32,943 bases of DNA from JBMNRY01 sp050944915 (GTDB lineage: Bacteria; Bacillota; Limnochordia; JAAZLZ01). The translations under genes were made by a program, and so were the position numbers. Below, in pieces: positions 22,092 to 31,800 of this stretch (position 1 is its first letter; each line of letters opens with the position of its first letter). The notes under the pieces are model-generated. The model saw only the letters and a program-made list of their open reading frames with translations, was not told the DNA's origin and made no database searches. The stretch is taken from contig JBMNRY010000007.1 of assembly GCA_050944915.1 (NCBI GenBank), positions 1-32,943 on the forward strand, written 5' to 3'.

Positions 22092-23351
22092 ATGGATGTT
22101 ATTTGCGGATGTTTATGTCCCCATCCACCTCTGTTGTTACCAGAAATCGGTGGAGTCCAGGTGAGGGAAGTGGCTGCCACCAAGGCCGCCATGGAAGAAG
22201 TAGCCCGCTTGATGGCTAAACTGGAGCCGGAGACTATCGTCATCATCTCTCCCCACGCTCCCTTGTTGCCCCGAGGAATCGGGGTGTATACCGATCCTGT
22301 GCTCAGGGGTGATTTTCGCCAGTTCGATCAACAGGAGTTGGCCTTTAGTTGGGATAACGATGGAGAGTTAGCCCAAGAACTCCTTGCTTCCCCCTATTAT
22401 GAACCCCTTGGGGGTAACCTCGATTACGGCATCCTGGTTCCCTTGGCCTATATGCTCCCGGTTAATTTCAGGGTGGTTGCTCTAGGCATCGGCCGGGGCA
22501 GTTACCAGGAACTTTACGAAGCCGGGGGAGTAATCCGCCGGGCGGCCCAAAGGCTAGGTCGGAAAGTCCTGGTCATCGCCAGCGGCGATCTCTCCCATCG
22601 GCTAACACCGACGGCCCCTGCAGGCTACGATCCCTTAGGCCAAGTATTCGATGAGCAGCTTTTGAATGCCTTATGCAAGGGAGATCGACAAGGGATCCTG
22701 CATATGGATCCCCACTTGGTGGACCGGGCGGGACAATGCGCCCTAAGGCCGGTGAGCATCATGTTGGGAGCCCTAGGGGAGCAGGAATACCGTGGCCAAC
22801 TTCTCTCCTATGAAGGTCCCTTCGGTGTCGGGTACGGAGTGGTCACCTTGGTGGTGGAAAGCCCTCCGGTACAGTTGGCCCGCCGGAGCATTGAAACCTA
22901 CATTACCACCGAACGTTTCTTAGAGCCACCGGGTGATTTTCCCCTGACCGGTAAAGCAGGGGCCTTTGTCACTATTTATAAAGACGGGAAACTCCGGGGC
23001 TGTATGGGGACCACCGGGCCGACGGAAGACCATGTGGCCCAGGAAATCTGTGTTAACGCGGTCCGGGCGGCCACCCAAGATCCCCGCTTTCCCCCGGTGG
23101 TGAAGTCGGAACTGCCCCATTTGGAGATCTCCGTCGATGTCTTAGGGGAGCCCCAGCAGGTGGGACCTGAAGAGTTAGATCCCCAAATCTATGGGATCAT
23201 CGTCCGCCAGGGCCCGAAGGCAGGCTTGCTCTTGCCGGCTATTCCCGGCATCGACAGGGTGGAGGATCAGATCGCCATCGCCAAGCAAAAAGGGGGCATC
23301 AGGGGCGATGATTTCATCCTGGAGCGCTTTTCCGTTCACCGCTACTTCTAG
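22092..23351 (+). CDS. AmmeMemoRadiSam system protein: Memo-like (B) and AMMECR1-like (A) fusion
   Basis: The 419-residue protein joins two domains of the AmmeMemoRadiSam system. Residues 1-255 are a Memo-like, class III extradiol dioxygenase fold with metal-binding histidines in LCPHPPLLL (His11), ISPHAPL (His55) and SGDLSHRL (His169). Residues 265-419 are an AMMECR1 domain with the hallmark LRGCMG (301-306) and NAVRAATQDPRFPPV. The two are separate genes in some genomes and fused in others. The chemistry performed with the radical-SAM partner is poorly defined. I choose the ATG at 22092 after AGGGAG; an upstream in-frame start at 22038 would lie inside the zinc-ribbon gene. Confidence 0.9.
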   Translation: MDVICGCLCPHPPLLLPEIGGVQVREVAATKAAMEEVARLMAKLEPETIVIISPHAPLLPRGIGVYTDPVLRGDFRQFDQQELAFSWDNDGELAQELLASPYYEPLGGNLDYGILVPLAYMLPVNFRVVALGIGRGSYQELYEAGGVIRRAAQRLGRKVLVIASGDLSHRLTPTAPAGYDPLGQVFDEQLLNALCKGDRQGILHMDPHLVDRAGQCALRPVSIMLGALGEQEYRGQLLSYEGPFGVGYGVVTLVVESPPVQLARRSIETYITTERFLEPPGDFPLTGKAGAFVTIYKDGKLRGCMGTTGPTEDHVAQEICVNAVRAATQDPRFPPVVKSELPHLEISVDVLGEPQQVGPEELDPQIYGIIVRQGPKAGLLLPAIPGIDRVEDQIAIAKQKGGIRGDDFILERFSVHRYF

Positions 23352-23362
23352 GGGGGGATCTG

Positions 23363-24340
23363 GTGGAAGCTGCCTATCAAAAAAGTAGGGGTGAGGTAAT
23401 CGCCTGTGCCCTTTGTCCCCATAACTGTCTCCTCAAGGATGGAGGAAGGGGCCTTTGTGGGACGAGGGAAAACCAAGGAGGTCGCTTGGTCGCCCTGAAC
23501 TACGGCCAATGCACCGCTTTAGCCATGGACCCCATAGAGAAAAAACCCTTGTACCACTTTCACCCCGGAAGTCAGATCCTCTCGGTAGGTACTTGGGGCT
23601 GCAACTTGGCTTGTCCCTTTTGTCAAAACTGGTCCATCTCCCAAGGGGAAGCCCAGAGTCGGGATCTTTCTCCTGGGGAACTGGTGGCCTTGGCCCAAAG
23701 GGAGAAGAGTATCGGTATTGCCTATACCTATTCGGAACCCTTAGTCTGGTACGAATATGTTTTCGAAACTGCCCAACGGGCCCGGGAGGTAGGCTTGAAA
23801 AACCTTCTAGTGACCAATGGATTCCTCAATCCCCGCCCCTGGGCCCGGCTCCTTCCTTACATAGATGGGGTGAATATCGATCTAAAATCCCTCGAGGAAG
23901 ATTTTTACCGGAGGATCGTCAAAGGGAAGCTGCAACCGGTGTTAGATAACATCCTGGCTGCGGCAGAGAGCACCCACTTAGAGCTGACCAACCTTTTACT
24001 GCCGGGCTTAAACGACGGCCGGGAACAGGTGGGCAGCCTCGTCCGTTGGATTGCCCGTGAGTTAGGTAGGGATATCCCCTTGCATTTATCCCGCTCCTTT
24101 CCCGCTTATCGCTGGCAAGGTGAGCCCACCGATGGGGAGCATCTGATAGAGATGTGGCGTAAAGCCAGGGAAGAATTAGATTTCGTTTATATCGGTAATT
24201 TAGACTATCCTCCGGGGCGGGACACCTATTGTCCCGACTGTGGGCAAAGGTTGATCAAAAGAGGGCCTTGGGGGGTTGAGAACTCCTTAATCCAAGGGGA
24301 CTGTCCCCATTGTGGACGGGCCATCCCGGTGGTGATGTAA
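23363..24340 (+). CDS. amrS: AmmeMemoRadiSam system radical SAM enzyme
   Basis: A 325-residue radical-SAM protein related to pyruvate-formate-lyase activating enzymes. The cluster motif is C80xxxC84xxC87 in GCNLACPFCQNW, preceded by the typical DPIEKKPLYHFHPGS. Extra cysteines lie at the N-terminus (C15, C18, C22, C32), and a C-terminal CPDC...CPHC pair looks like a zinc ribbon. It starts at a GTG behind GGGGGGGA, 11 bases after the Memo-AMMECR1 fusion, so the two products very likely act together. No glycyl-radical enzyme is seen nearby. Confidence 0.92.
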   Translation: MEAAYQKSRGEVIACALCPHNCLLKDGGRGLCGTRENQGGRLVALNYGQCTALAMDPIEKKPLYHFHPGSQILSVGTWGCNLACPFCQNWSISQGEAQSRDLSPGELVALAQREKSIGIAYTYSEPLVWYEYVFETAQRAREVGLKNLLVTNGFLNPRPWARLLPYIDGVNIDLKSLEEDFYRRIVKGKLQPVLDNILAAAESTHLELTNLLLPGLNDGREQVGSLVRWIARELGRDIPLHLSRSFPAYRWQGEPTDGEHLIEMWRKAREELDFVYIGNLDYPPGRDTYCPDCGQRLIKRGPWGVENSLIQGDCPHCGRAIPVVM

Positions 24341-24358
24341 AGATTCTGTCCGTTATTA

Positions 24359-24393
24359 TTGGATTTTTATGCAGACTTATAGTATAATTATAC
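24359..24393 (+). promoter_or_regulatory. promoter of the arginine operon with overlapping palindrome
   Basis: TTGGAT (24359-24364), an 18-base spacer and TATAAT (24383-24388) make a good promoter. The -10 box lies inside the perfect palindrome GTATAATTATAC (24382-24393). The AT-rich palindrome is placed where ArgR/AhrC would repress, but the match to an ARG box is only partial. Confidence 0.65.
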
Positions 24394-24417
24394 CATCTTA
24401 TGCGGAGGATGGATAAA

Positions 24418-25449
24418 ATGATTAAAGTCGGTATCATAGGCACATCGGGATATACAGGGAGCGAGCTGTTGCGATTGCTCCATAACCACCCTCAAGTAGA
24501 AATAAACTACATTGCTTCCCACAGCCATGCCGGGCGGCCCATCAAAGAGGTGATGCCCGCCTACGCCCATACCCATTGGATTTTTGAGCCCGTCGATATG
24601 GAGGCGATGACCGAACGGTGCGATTGCATCATCACCGCGGCTCCCCAAGGGGTAGCCATGGAGTTGGCGGAAGTTGCTTTGGCTAAGGGACGGAAACTAA
24701 TCGATATCGGCACCGATTTCCGCTTCAAAGATGCAGCAGTTTATAAATCCTGGTATGGATTGGACCACACCCATCCTGAACTCTTGGAGCAGGCTGTCTA
24801 CGGTTTACCGGAGCTGTTCCGGGAGCAGATCAAAGGAGCCCATCTCATCGGCAATCCCGGCTGCTATCCCACCAGCGTTCTCCTGGGGCTAGCTCCCCTG
24901 TTGAAGGCCGATCTCATCGATGAGGGGGATGTGATCATCAACTCCATGTCTGGTGTTTCCGGGGCGGGACGTAAGCCGGGGCAACTCTACCATTTCCCCG
25001 AGCGGACGGAGAATCTCATGGCCTATGGGGTGACCAACCACCGCCATACACCGGAGATCGCCCTCCAGGCGGCGGCCTGGGCGGGCAAGGAAGTAAGGGT
25101 CTCCTTTACCCCCCATTTGGTGCCTATGAGTCGGGGAATTTTAAGCAATATTAATACAAAACTAAAGGTCGATATCGATCCCCAGCAGGTGCAAAAGCTC
25201 TATGAAGATTTCTATGCTGGGGAGGAATTCGTCCACGTACTGCCCGAATTACCCCAAACTAAGGCGGTGCAGGGAACTAATTACGCCCATATGGCGGTAC
25301 GGGTCGATAAACTCCAGGGGCGGGTAATCACCCTGGTGGCCATCGATAATTTGGGCAAGGGCGCTGCGGGGCAAGCCATCCAGAATTTGAATCTCATTTT
25401 CGGTTTAGATGAAGGTTTAGGCCTGCGGGCACCTGCTTTGTATCCGTAA
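24418..25449 (+). CDS. argC: N-acetyl-gamma-glutamyl-phosphate reductase ArgC
   Basis: ArgC makes N-acetylglutamate semialdehyde, the third step of arginine synthesis, using NADPH. The 343-residue protein has the nucleotide-binding GIIGTSGYTGSELLRLL at its start. The catalytic cysteine is in HLIGNPGCYPTSVLLGL, and GVSGAGRKPGQLYHF and FTPHLVPMSRGI follow in type-1 ArgC order. I choose the ATG at 24418, nine bases after GGAGG; two earlier in-frame ATGs lie before or at the end of that site. It leads an argC-argJ-argB-argD-carB run. Confidence 0.95.
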   Translation: MIKVGIIGTSGYTGSELLRLLHNHPQVEINYIASHSHAGRPIKEVMPAYAHTHWIFEPVDMEAMTERCDCIITAAPQGVAMELAEVALAKGRKLIDIGTDFRFKDAAVYKSWYGLDHTHPELLEQAVYGLPELFREQIKGAHLIGNPGCYPTSVLLGLAPLLKADLIDEGDVIINSMSGVSGAGRKPGQLYHFPERTENLMAYGVTNHRHTPEIALQAAAWAGKEVRVSFTPHLVPMSRGILSNINTKLKVDIDPQQVQKLYEDFYAGEEFVHVLPELPQTKAVQGTNYAHMAVRVDKLQGRVITLVAIDNLGKGAAGQAIQNLNLIFGLDEGLGLRAPALYP

Positions 25450-25473
25450 AATCGCTGGAAAAGGGGTGTTTTG

Positions 25474-26679
25474 ATGAACGGAACCTGGATAAGTGGTGGA
25501 GTCACGGCTCCCCGGGGCTTTTTAGCCGCCGGTGTTCATACGGGGATCAAAGCCCGGGATTTGGATTTAGCCATCATTTATAGTGGAGTACCAGCGGTGG
25601 GGGCGGCGGTTTTTACCACCAATCAAGTTGTGGCCGCACCAGTCATAGTCTCCCGGGAACATTGTGGTCAGGGACCTATCCAAGGGATCGTGGTCAACAG
25701 CGGTAATGCTAACGCCTGCACGGGCGAGCAGGGCCTGGCCGATGCTCGGGAAATGGCTGTTTTGACGGCTCAAGCCCTCGGCCTGAAGCCTCAGCAGATC
25801 CTGGTGGCTTCCACGGGGGTTATTGGAGTACCTTTGCCCATGGATAAGATCCGCCGGGGGATCCCCCAGGCGGTCGCTGCCCTCTCCCCGGAGGGGAGCG
25901 CCACCGCGGTGCGGGGGATCATGACTACCGATACCCATGTGAAGGAATGTGCCCTGGTGGTAGAAATCGGCGGTCGGAAGGTGACCATCGGGGGAATTGC
26001 CAAAGGCGCGGGGATGATCCATCCTAACATGGCCACCATGTTAGCCTTTCTGACTACCGATTGTGCCATCACCAGGCCTTTGTTACAGTTGGCCCTCAAA
26101 CGGGCTGTGGAGCGGACCTTCAATCGGATCACCGTCGATGGCGACACCAGTACCAACGATACGGCGGCGATCCTGGCCAACGGTGCTGCGGAGAACCCCA
26201 TCATCGATCGGGAGGGACCGGAGTTTTTCCAATTCCAAGAGGCCTTAGAAGGGGTAGCTCGGCGGCTAGCCCACGGCATCGTCCGGGATGGGGAAGGGGC
26301 GACCAAATTCATTGAGATCCATGTCCGAGGTGCCGTCGATGAAGCTTCCGCGGCTTGTATCGGAAAATCTATCGCTTCTTCTAACCTAGTGAAGACGGCT
26401 ATTTACGGTTGTGATGCCAATTGGGGCCGGATCCTTTGTGCTGCCGGCTACTCTGGTGTTCACTTCGATCCGAGCAAGGTCGATATCTACATAGGTGAAG
26501 AACAGGTAGCCGCCGGGGGGGCCGGTTTGGAATTCGATGAGGACCGGGCCCGGGCGATTTTGAGTCAGGAGGAAATCAAATTAACTATCGATCTCCACGC
26601 TGGGAGCGGGGAAGCCCTGGTGTGGACCTGTGATTTGACGGAAGATTACATCAAGATTAATGCCAGTTACCGCAGTTAA
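25474..26679 (+). CDS. argJ: bifunctional glutamate N-acetyltransferase / amino-acid acetyltransferase ArgJ
   Basis: ArgJ recycles the acetyl group from N-acetylornithine to glutamate; bifunctional forms also use acetyl-CoA. The 401-residue precursor is expected to self-cleave before Thr188 in PNMATMLAF, giving alpha and beta chains. TNQVVAAPV, ASTGVIG, KGAGMIHPNM, DGDTSTNDT and the C-terminal CDLTEDYIKINASYRS are all present. The ATG at 25474 follows AAGGGGTG. The presence of argJ means arginine synthesis uses the cyclic pathway, and no argA or argE is needed here. Confidence 0.95.
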   Translation: MNGTWISGGVTAPRGFLAAGVHTGIKARDLDLAIIYSGVPAVGAAVFTTNQVVAAPVIVSREHCGQGPIQGIVVNSGNANACTGEQGLADAREMAVLTAQALGLKPQQILVASTGVIGVPLPMDKIRRGIPQAVAALSPEGSATAVRGIMTTDTHVKECALVVEIGGRKVTIGGIAKGAGMIHPNMATMLAFLTTDCAITRPLLQLALKRAVERTFNRITVDGDTSTNDTAAILANGAAENPIIDREGPEFFQFQEALEGVARRLAHGIVRDGEGATKFIEIHVRGAVDEASAACIGKSIASSNLVKTAIYGCDANWGRILCAAGYSGVHFDPSKVDIYIGEEQVAAGGAGLEFDEDRARAILSQEEIKLTIDLHAGSGEALVWTCDLTEDYIKINASYRS

Positions 26680-26701
26680 TCTAGGAAGGGGGTTTGCCGT
26701 G

Positions 26702-27577
26702 ATGGCGGCGAAATCAATGGACGGCTTGATCGAAAAGGCGAATACTTTAATCGAAGCCCTCCCCTATATCCGGACCTTTTTCGGTCGGACCTTCGTTATT
26801 AAATACGGCGGTCACGCCATGGTCAATGAAGAACTGAAAAAATCGGTGATCCTCGATATCATCTTGTTGAAATATGTGGGGGTGAACCCCGTCCTAGTCC
26901 ATGGGGGAGGACCGGCGGTCAGCCATTGGATGGGCCGCCTGGGCAAGGAGCCCACCTTTGTGGACGGCCTGCGGGTGACCGATGAAGAAACCATGGAAAT
27001 CGCGGAAATGGTCTTAGCCGGCAAGGTGAATAAGGAGATCGTCAGTCTCATCGGCAAATATGGTGCGAAGGCCGTAGGCATCTCCGGGAAGGACGGCAAT
27101 ACCATCATCGCCCGGAAGCTGACCAGTCAAGGACGGGATTTAGGTCAAGTGGGGGAAGTGGAGAAGATCAATCCCCAGCTGGTGACGACCCTCAGCCAGG
27201 AAGGCTATATTCCCGTCATCTCCTCCATCGGGGTTGGTTACGGTGGCGAGTCTTATAATATCAACGCCGATTGGGTCGCGGCGGAGATGGCCATCGCCCT
27301 CCAGGCGGCCAAATTAATCCTTTTGACCGATGTGGAAGGGATTTACGAGCAACCAGAGGATCCGGCGACCCTCATCTCGGCCCTCCAAGTGGATCGGGCG
27401 AGGAAGCTCATCGCGGAAGGCAAGATTTCCCGGGGGATGATCCCCAAGGTAGAAGGTTGCATTAAGGGACTGGAAAACGGCGTGGAGCGAACCCATATTA
27501 TCGACGGTCGGACGAAACATAGTATGCTGTTGGAGATTTTCACCGATAAAGGGATCGGTACCATGGTGGTCGCGTAA
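26702..27577 (+). CDS. argB: acetylglutamate kinase ArgB
   Basis: ArgB phosphorylates N-acetylglutamate. The 291-residue protein shows the amino-acid kinase blocks FVIKYGGHAM, VLVHGGGPAVSHWM, SSIGVGYGGESYNINADWVAAEMA, LLTDVEGIY and GGMIPK-type ISRGMIPKVEG. An N-terminal helix (SMDGLIEKANTLIEALPYIRTFFGRT) before the kinase core is of the type found in arginine-inhibited hexameric ArgB, so feedback by arginine is likely. The ATG at 26702 or the adjacent GTG at 26699 follows AAGGGGG; the longer reading overlaps argJ. Confidence 0.95.
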   Translation: MAAKSMDGLIEKANTLIEALPYIRTFFGRTFVIKYGGHAMVNEELKKSVILDIILLKYVGVNPVLVHGGGPAVSHWMGRLGKEPTFVDGLRVTDEETMEIAEMVLAGKVNKEIVSLIGKYGAKAVGISGKDGNTIIARKLTSQGRDLGQVGEVEKINPQLVTTLSQEGYIPVISSIGVGYGGESYNINADWVAAEMAIALQAAKLILLTDVEGIYEQPEDPATLISALQVDRARKLIAEGKISRGMIPKVEGCIKGLENGVERTHIIDGRTKHSMLLEIFTDKGIGTMVVA

Positions 27578-27591
27578 AGGAGGCGGTGAGT

Positions 27592-28788
27592 TTGTCAGTT
27601 AAAAAGCTTTTTCAAGACCACGTGATGGAAACTTACGGACGTCTGCCCTTGACCTTGGTCCGGGGCCAGGGGAGCAAGGTTTGGGATGCCGATGGACGGG
27701 AATATTTAGACTTCTTGGGCGGGTTAGCCGTCAACGCCCTGGGGCATTGCCATCCCCGGGTGGTAGAAGCCATCAAGAAACAGGGCGAGACTATGTTGCA
27801 TTGTTCTAATCTCTACTACATTCCCGCCCAGGGAGAATTGGCCCGCTGGCTCACGGAACATTCGGTCTTCGATCAGGTCTTCTTCTGTAACAGCGGTGCT
27901 GAGGCTAACGAAGGGGCCATCAAACTAGCCCGCCGCTGGGGCAAGGAACATATCGGGCCTAAGGCCGGACATATCATCACCGCCTACAATTCCTTCCACG
28001 GCCGGACCTTAGCGACCATCACCGCCACCGGTCAGTCGAAATACCAGGCTGGTTTTGAACCACTACCCGGGGGCTTTAGCTATGTGCACCTCAACGATTT
28101 TGAGGAGTTGCGCCGGGAAGTAGAAGCCTACGGTGATCAGGTATGTGCCATCATGTTGGAGGCCATCCAAGGAGAAGGCGGTGTTCATTTATGCACCCAG
28201 GAATACCTCCAAGGGGTCCGCAAGCTGTGCGATGAAAAGGGCCTCCTCTTGATCATCGATGAAGTGCAAACGGGTATGGGCCGCACGGGGAAGCTCTTTG
28301 CCTACGAACACTACGGCATCGAACCCGATATCATCACCCTGGCTAAGGCTTTAGGTGGAGGAATACCCATCGGGGCCCTGTTGGCCAAAAAACATGTGGC
28401 TCAAGCCTTTACCCCGGGCTCCCATGCTTCCACCTTCGGCGGCAATCCCTTCGCCTGTGCCGTGGCCCTAGCCGTCGTCCAAGCTTTGGAAGAAGAGGGC
28501 TTGGTGGAGCAGTGTGCCCAAAGGGGAGAGTATATGCAGGGAGCTTTACGCCGGTTGCAAGAAAAATATCCCCAGTTGATCACCGATGTCCGGGGCAAGG
28601 GCCTAATCATTGGCCTGGAGTTGGTCGATGGAGCCGGGGACGTCTTCCGTGCCTGTCAAGAAAAGGGTATCCTCATCAATGCCATCGGTGATCGGGTCTT
28701 ACGTTTCTTGCCGCCCTATATCGTCACTGAAGAAGAAATCGATCATGTGGTGGCGACCATCGATGAAATCTTGGCCCAACGGATTTAG
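27592..28788 (+). CDS. argD: acetylornithine aminotransferase ArgD
   Basis: ArgD is the PLP-dependent class III aminotransferase that makes N-acetylornithine. The 398-residue protein has the family motifs NSGAEANEGAIKLARRWG, HGRTLATITATG, LIIDEVQTGMGRTG and the PLP lysine (Lys252) in ITLAKALGGGIPIGA. The best start is the TTG at 27592, eight bases after AAAGGAGG; the GTG at 27586 is only two bases from it. It follows argB by 14 bases. A stem-loop separates it from carB. Confidence 0.94.
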   Translation: MSVKKLFQDHVMETYGRLPLTLVRGQGSKVWDADGREYLDFLGGLAVNALGHCHPRVVEAIKKQGETMLHCSNLYYIPAQGELARWLTEHSVFDQVFFCNSGAEANEGAIKLARRWGKEHIGPKAGHIITAYNSFHGRTLATITATGQSKYQAGFEPLPGGFSYVHLNDFEELRREVEAYGDQVCAIMLEAIQGEGGVHLCTQEYLQGVRKLCDEKGLLLIIDEVQTGMGRTGKLFAYEHYGIEPDIITLAKALGGGIPIGALLAKKHVAQAFTPGSHASTFGGNPFACAVALAVVQALEEEGLVEQCAQRGEYMQGALRRLQEKYPQLITDVRGKGLIIGLELVDGAGDVFRACQEKGILINAIGDRVLRFLPPYIVTEEEIDHVVATIDEILAQRI

Positions 28789-28814
28789 GGGAACCGGGGG
28801 TTGAAAGGGGAGAT

Positions 28815-28840
28815 GGCCGACTCTTCTATTTGGGTCGGCC
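28815..28840 (+). terminator. stem-loop between argD and carB
   Basis: GGCCGAC (28815-28821) and GTCGGCC (28834-28840) form a perfect stem; AAGGGG before and CCTTCTT after could extend it. It may partly terminate the arg transcript, reducing carB, or act as an attenuator. The T-content after it is low. Confidence 0.55.
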
Positions 28841-28889
28841 CCTTCTTATGTTTAGGTTCTTAGAAGGCCATAGAGTGGGGGTGAAAAGC

Positions 28890-31800
28890 ATGGCCCAAGG
28901 AATAGATAAGGTGCTGGTCATCGGTTCGGGGCCTATTGTCATCGGACAGGCCGCTGAATTCGATTACGCCGGTACCCAAGGTTGTAAAGCATTACGGGAA
29001 GAAGGTTTCCAGGTGGTACTGGTCAACAGCAATCCAGCCACCATCATGACCGATTTGGAAATCGCCCATCGAGTTTACATGGAACCCTTGACGGTGGAGT
29101 TCCTCTCCCAGATTATCGCTAAGGAACGACCGGGTGGTTTGTTGCCTACTTTAGGGGGACAAACGGGATTGAATCTAGCGGTGGCTCTGGCGGAAGCGGG
29201 GGTTTTAGGGGAGTATGGTGTTCGGCTATTAGGCACATCCTTAGAGGCCATCAAAAGGGCCGAGGACCGGGAGTTGTTCAAAAAGACTATGGAAGCCATC
29301 GGCCAACCAATCCCCGAAAGCGCCATCATCTCCCGTTGGGAGGAGGCCCAGGCCTTCGCGGCCCAGATCGGCTTTCCCATCATCATCCGTCCCGGCTATA
29401 CCCTTGGTGGCTCCGGGGGCGGTATCGCCAGGGATATGGAGGAACTGCGGGAAATCGTGGGCCGGGGATTGAAAAACAGCCCCATCGGCCAGGTCCTTTT
29501 GGAACGAAGTCTCCTGGGCTGGAAGGAGATTGAATTCGAAATGATCCGGGATGGGGCCGGTAACGCCATCGTCGTTTGTCATATGGAAAACATCGATCCT
29601 ATCGGCATCCACACCGGCGATAGCATCGTTGTCGCTCCCAGTCAAACCTTATCGGCTGAAGCCCTAGGGATGTTGCGGAGGGCCTCCTTGAAAATCGTCG
29701 AGGCCTTAGAGATTCAAGGGGGCTGTAATGTCCAGTATGCCTTGGATCCCCACACTTTGTCCTATTACGTCATCGAAGTCAACCCCCGGGTCAGCCGCTC
29801 CAGCGCTTTAGCCTCAAAAGCCACCGGCTATCCCATCGCCAAGGTGGCCGCTAAGATCGCGACGGGCAAGACTTTAGATGAGATTCCCCGCTCCCAAGGG
29901 AGCCAAGGCTCTGCTTTCTTCGAGCCGGAGCTGGATTATGTGGTGATCAAATTCCCCCGCTGGCCCTTCGATAAATTCATCACCGCCGATCGGATTTTAG
30001 GCACCCAAATGAAAGCCACCGGGGAAGTGATGGCCATCGATGTCACCTTGGAAGGGGCCCTGTTAAAGGCTGTCCGTTCTTTAGAGATCGGCATCAGCGG
30101 TCTGCGCCTACCGGCTCTGGAGGAGCTTAGCGATAAAAGGCTGCGGGCCCGGTTGCGCATCGCCGATGATGAACGGCTCTTTGTGGTAGCCGAAGCCCTG
30201 CGGCGGGGTATGTCCATGGAAAGCATTAGCGAAATCACCCATATCGATCCCTATTTCCTGGAGAAGGTCGAGGGGATCGTTGGTCTAGAAAAGAAGGCGG
30301 CGGAGCTGGCGCCCTTGTTCAAGGCCTCCGAGGCCCATCCAGAGTTGATAGAGTTCTTGCGGGAGTGTAAAAGTTATGGTCTGGCCGATGCCACCATGGC
30401 CCGGCTGACGGGCCAGGATGAAGGGAGCATCGGTGAACTGCGGAAGAAACTCGGGCTAGAACCGGTATTCAAAAGGGTGGAAACCTGTGCCGCGGAATTT
30501 AAGCCAGCAGCGCCTTACTATTATTCCAGCTACCGGGGGTCCGATGAGCTGGTTAGCTCTAGTAAACCGAAGGTCGTCGTTTTAGGTTCGGGCCCCATCC
30601 GCATCGGCCAAGGGGTAGAATTCGACTATTGTTCCGTCCATGCCGTCTTCGCCCTCCAGGAGGCGGGCTACGAAGCGGTGATTATTAACAACAATCCCGA
30701 GACGGTCTCTACCGATTTCGATACCGCGGATCGCCTCTATTTCGAACCTTTAGCCTTAGAAGATGTCCTGGCCGTCATCGACAGGGAGAAGCCTTTGGGG
30801 GTTTTGGCCCAGTTCGGCGGTCAGACGGGGGTCAATTTAGCGGGTCCTTTGGCCAGCCGGGGGATTAATATCTTAGGCACTTCCGTGGAATCCATCGACT
30901 TGGCCGAGGATCGGGATAAGTTCGAAAAATTCCTCGATGGTTTAGGTATTCCCCAGACTGAAGGTCGGGCCGTTTTCTCCGTGGAGGAAGCCATGGGTGT
31001 AGCCTTGAAATTGGGCTTTCCCGTCCTGGTACGTCCCTCCTATGTCATCGGCGGCCGGGCCATGGAAATCGTCCATAACGAAGGGGAATTGTGGGAGTAT
31101 ATGACTTATGCTGTGGAGGTATCGCCCCACCATCCGGTGCTTATCGATCGCTATGTCAACGGCCGGGAGGTGGAAGTCGATGCCGTCTCCGATGGAGAAA
31201 ATGTTCTAATCCCGGGGATTATGGAGCAGATCGAACGGGCCGGCGTCCACTCAGGGGATAGTCTAGCCCTTTTCCCCTCCCAGAATCTGACCGAAGGGGA
31301 AATGGGCACCATCGTCGATTACACGACGACCATCGCCCGGGCTTTGGGGATTAAAGGGCTGGTGAATATCCAGTTTGTGGTCACCGAGGAGGGCGAGGTC
31401 CGGGTCATCGAAGTCAATCCCCGGGCCAGCCGTACAGTGCCCTTTTTAAGTAAGGTGACCGGGGTGCCCATGGCCAAGCTGGCCACCTGGATTTCCCTAG
31501 GCCGCAGCTTGGAGGAATTAGGCTACCAGGGGGGCCTAATGCCACCGCCGCCCTTCTGTACCGTCAAAGGGCCCGTTTTTTCCTTCGCCAAGATGGGCGC
31601 CGTCGATGTCTTTTTAGGTCCGGAGATGAAATCGACGGGGGAAGTCATCGGCATCGATCCCGATTATTCCCGGAGTTTATATAAAGCCTTGATCGCTTCC
31701 GGGATCACCATTCCCTCTAGCGGCGTCATTTTAGCTACCTTAGCCGACAAAGATAAGCAAGAGGGATTAGCCCTCTTGGGGGAATTCGCCTCTTTAGGTT

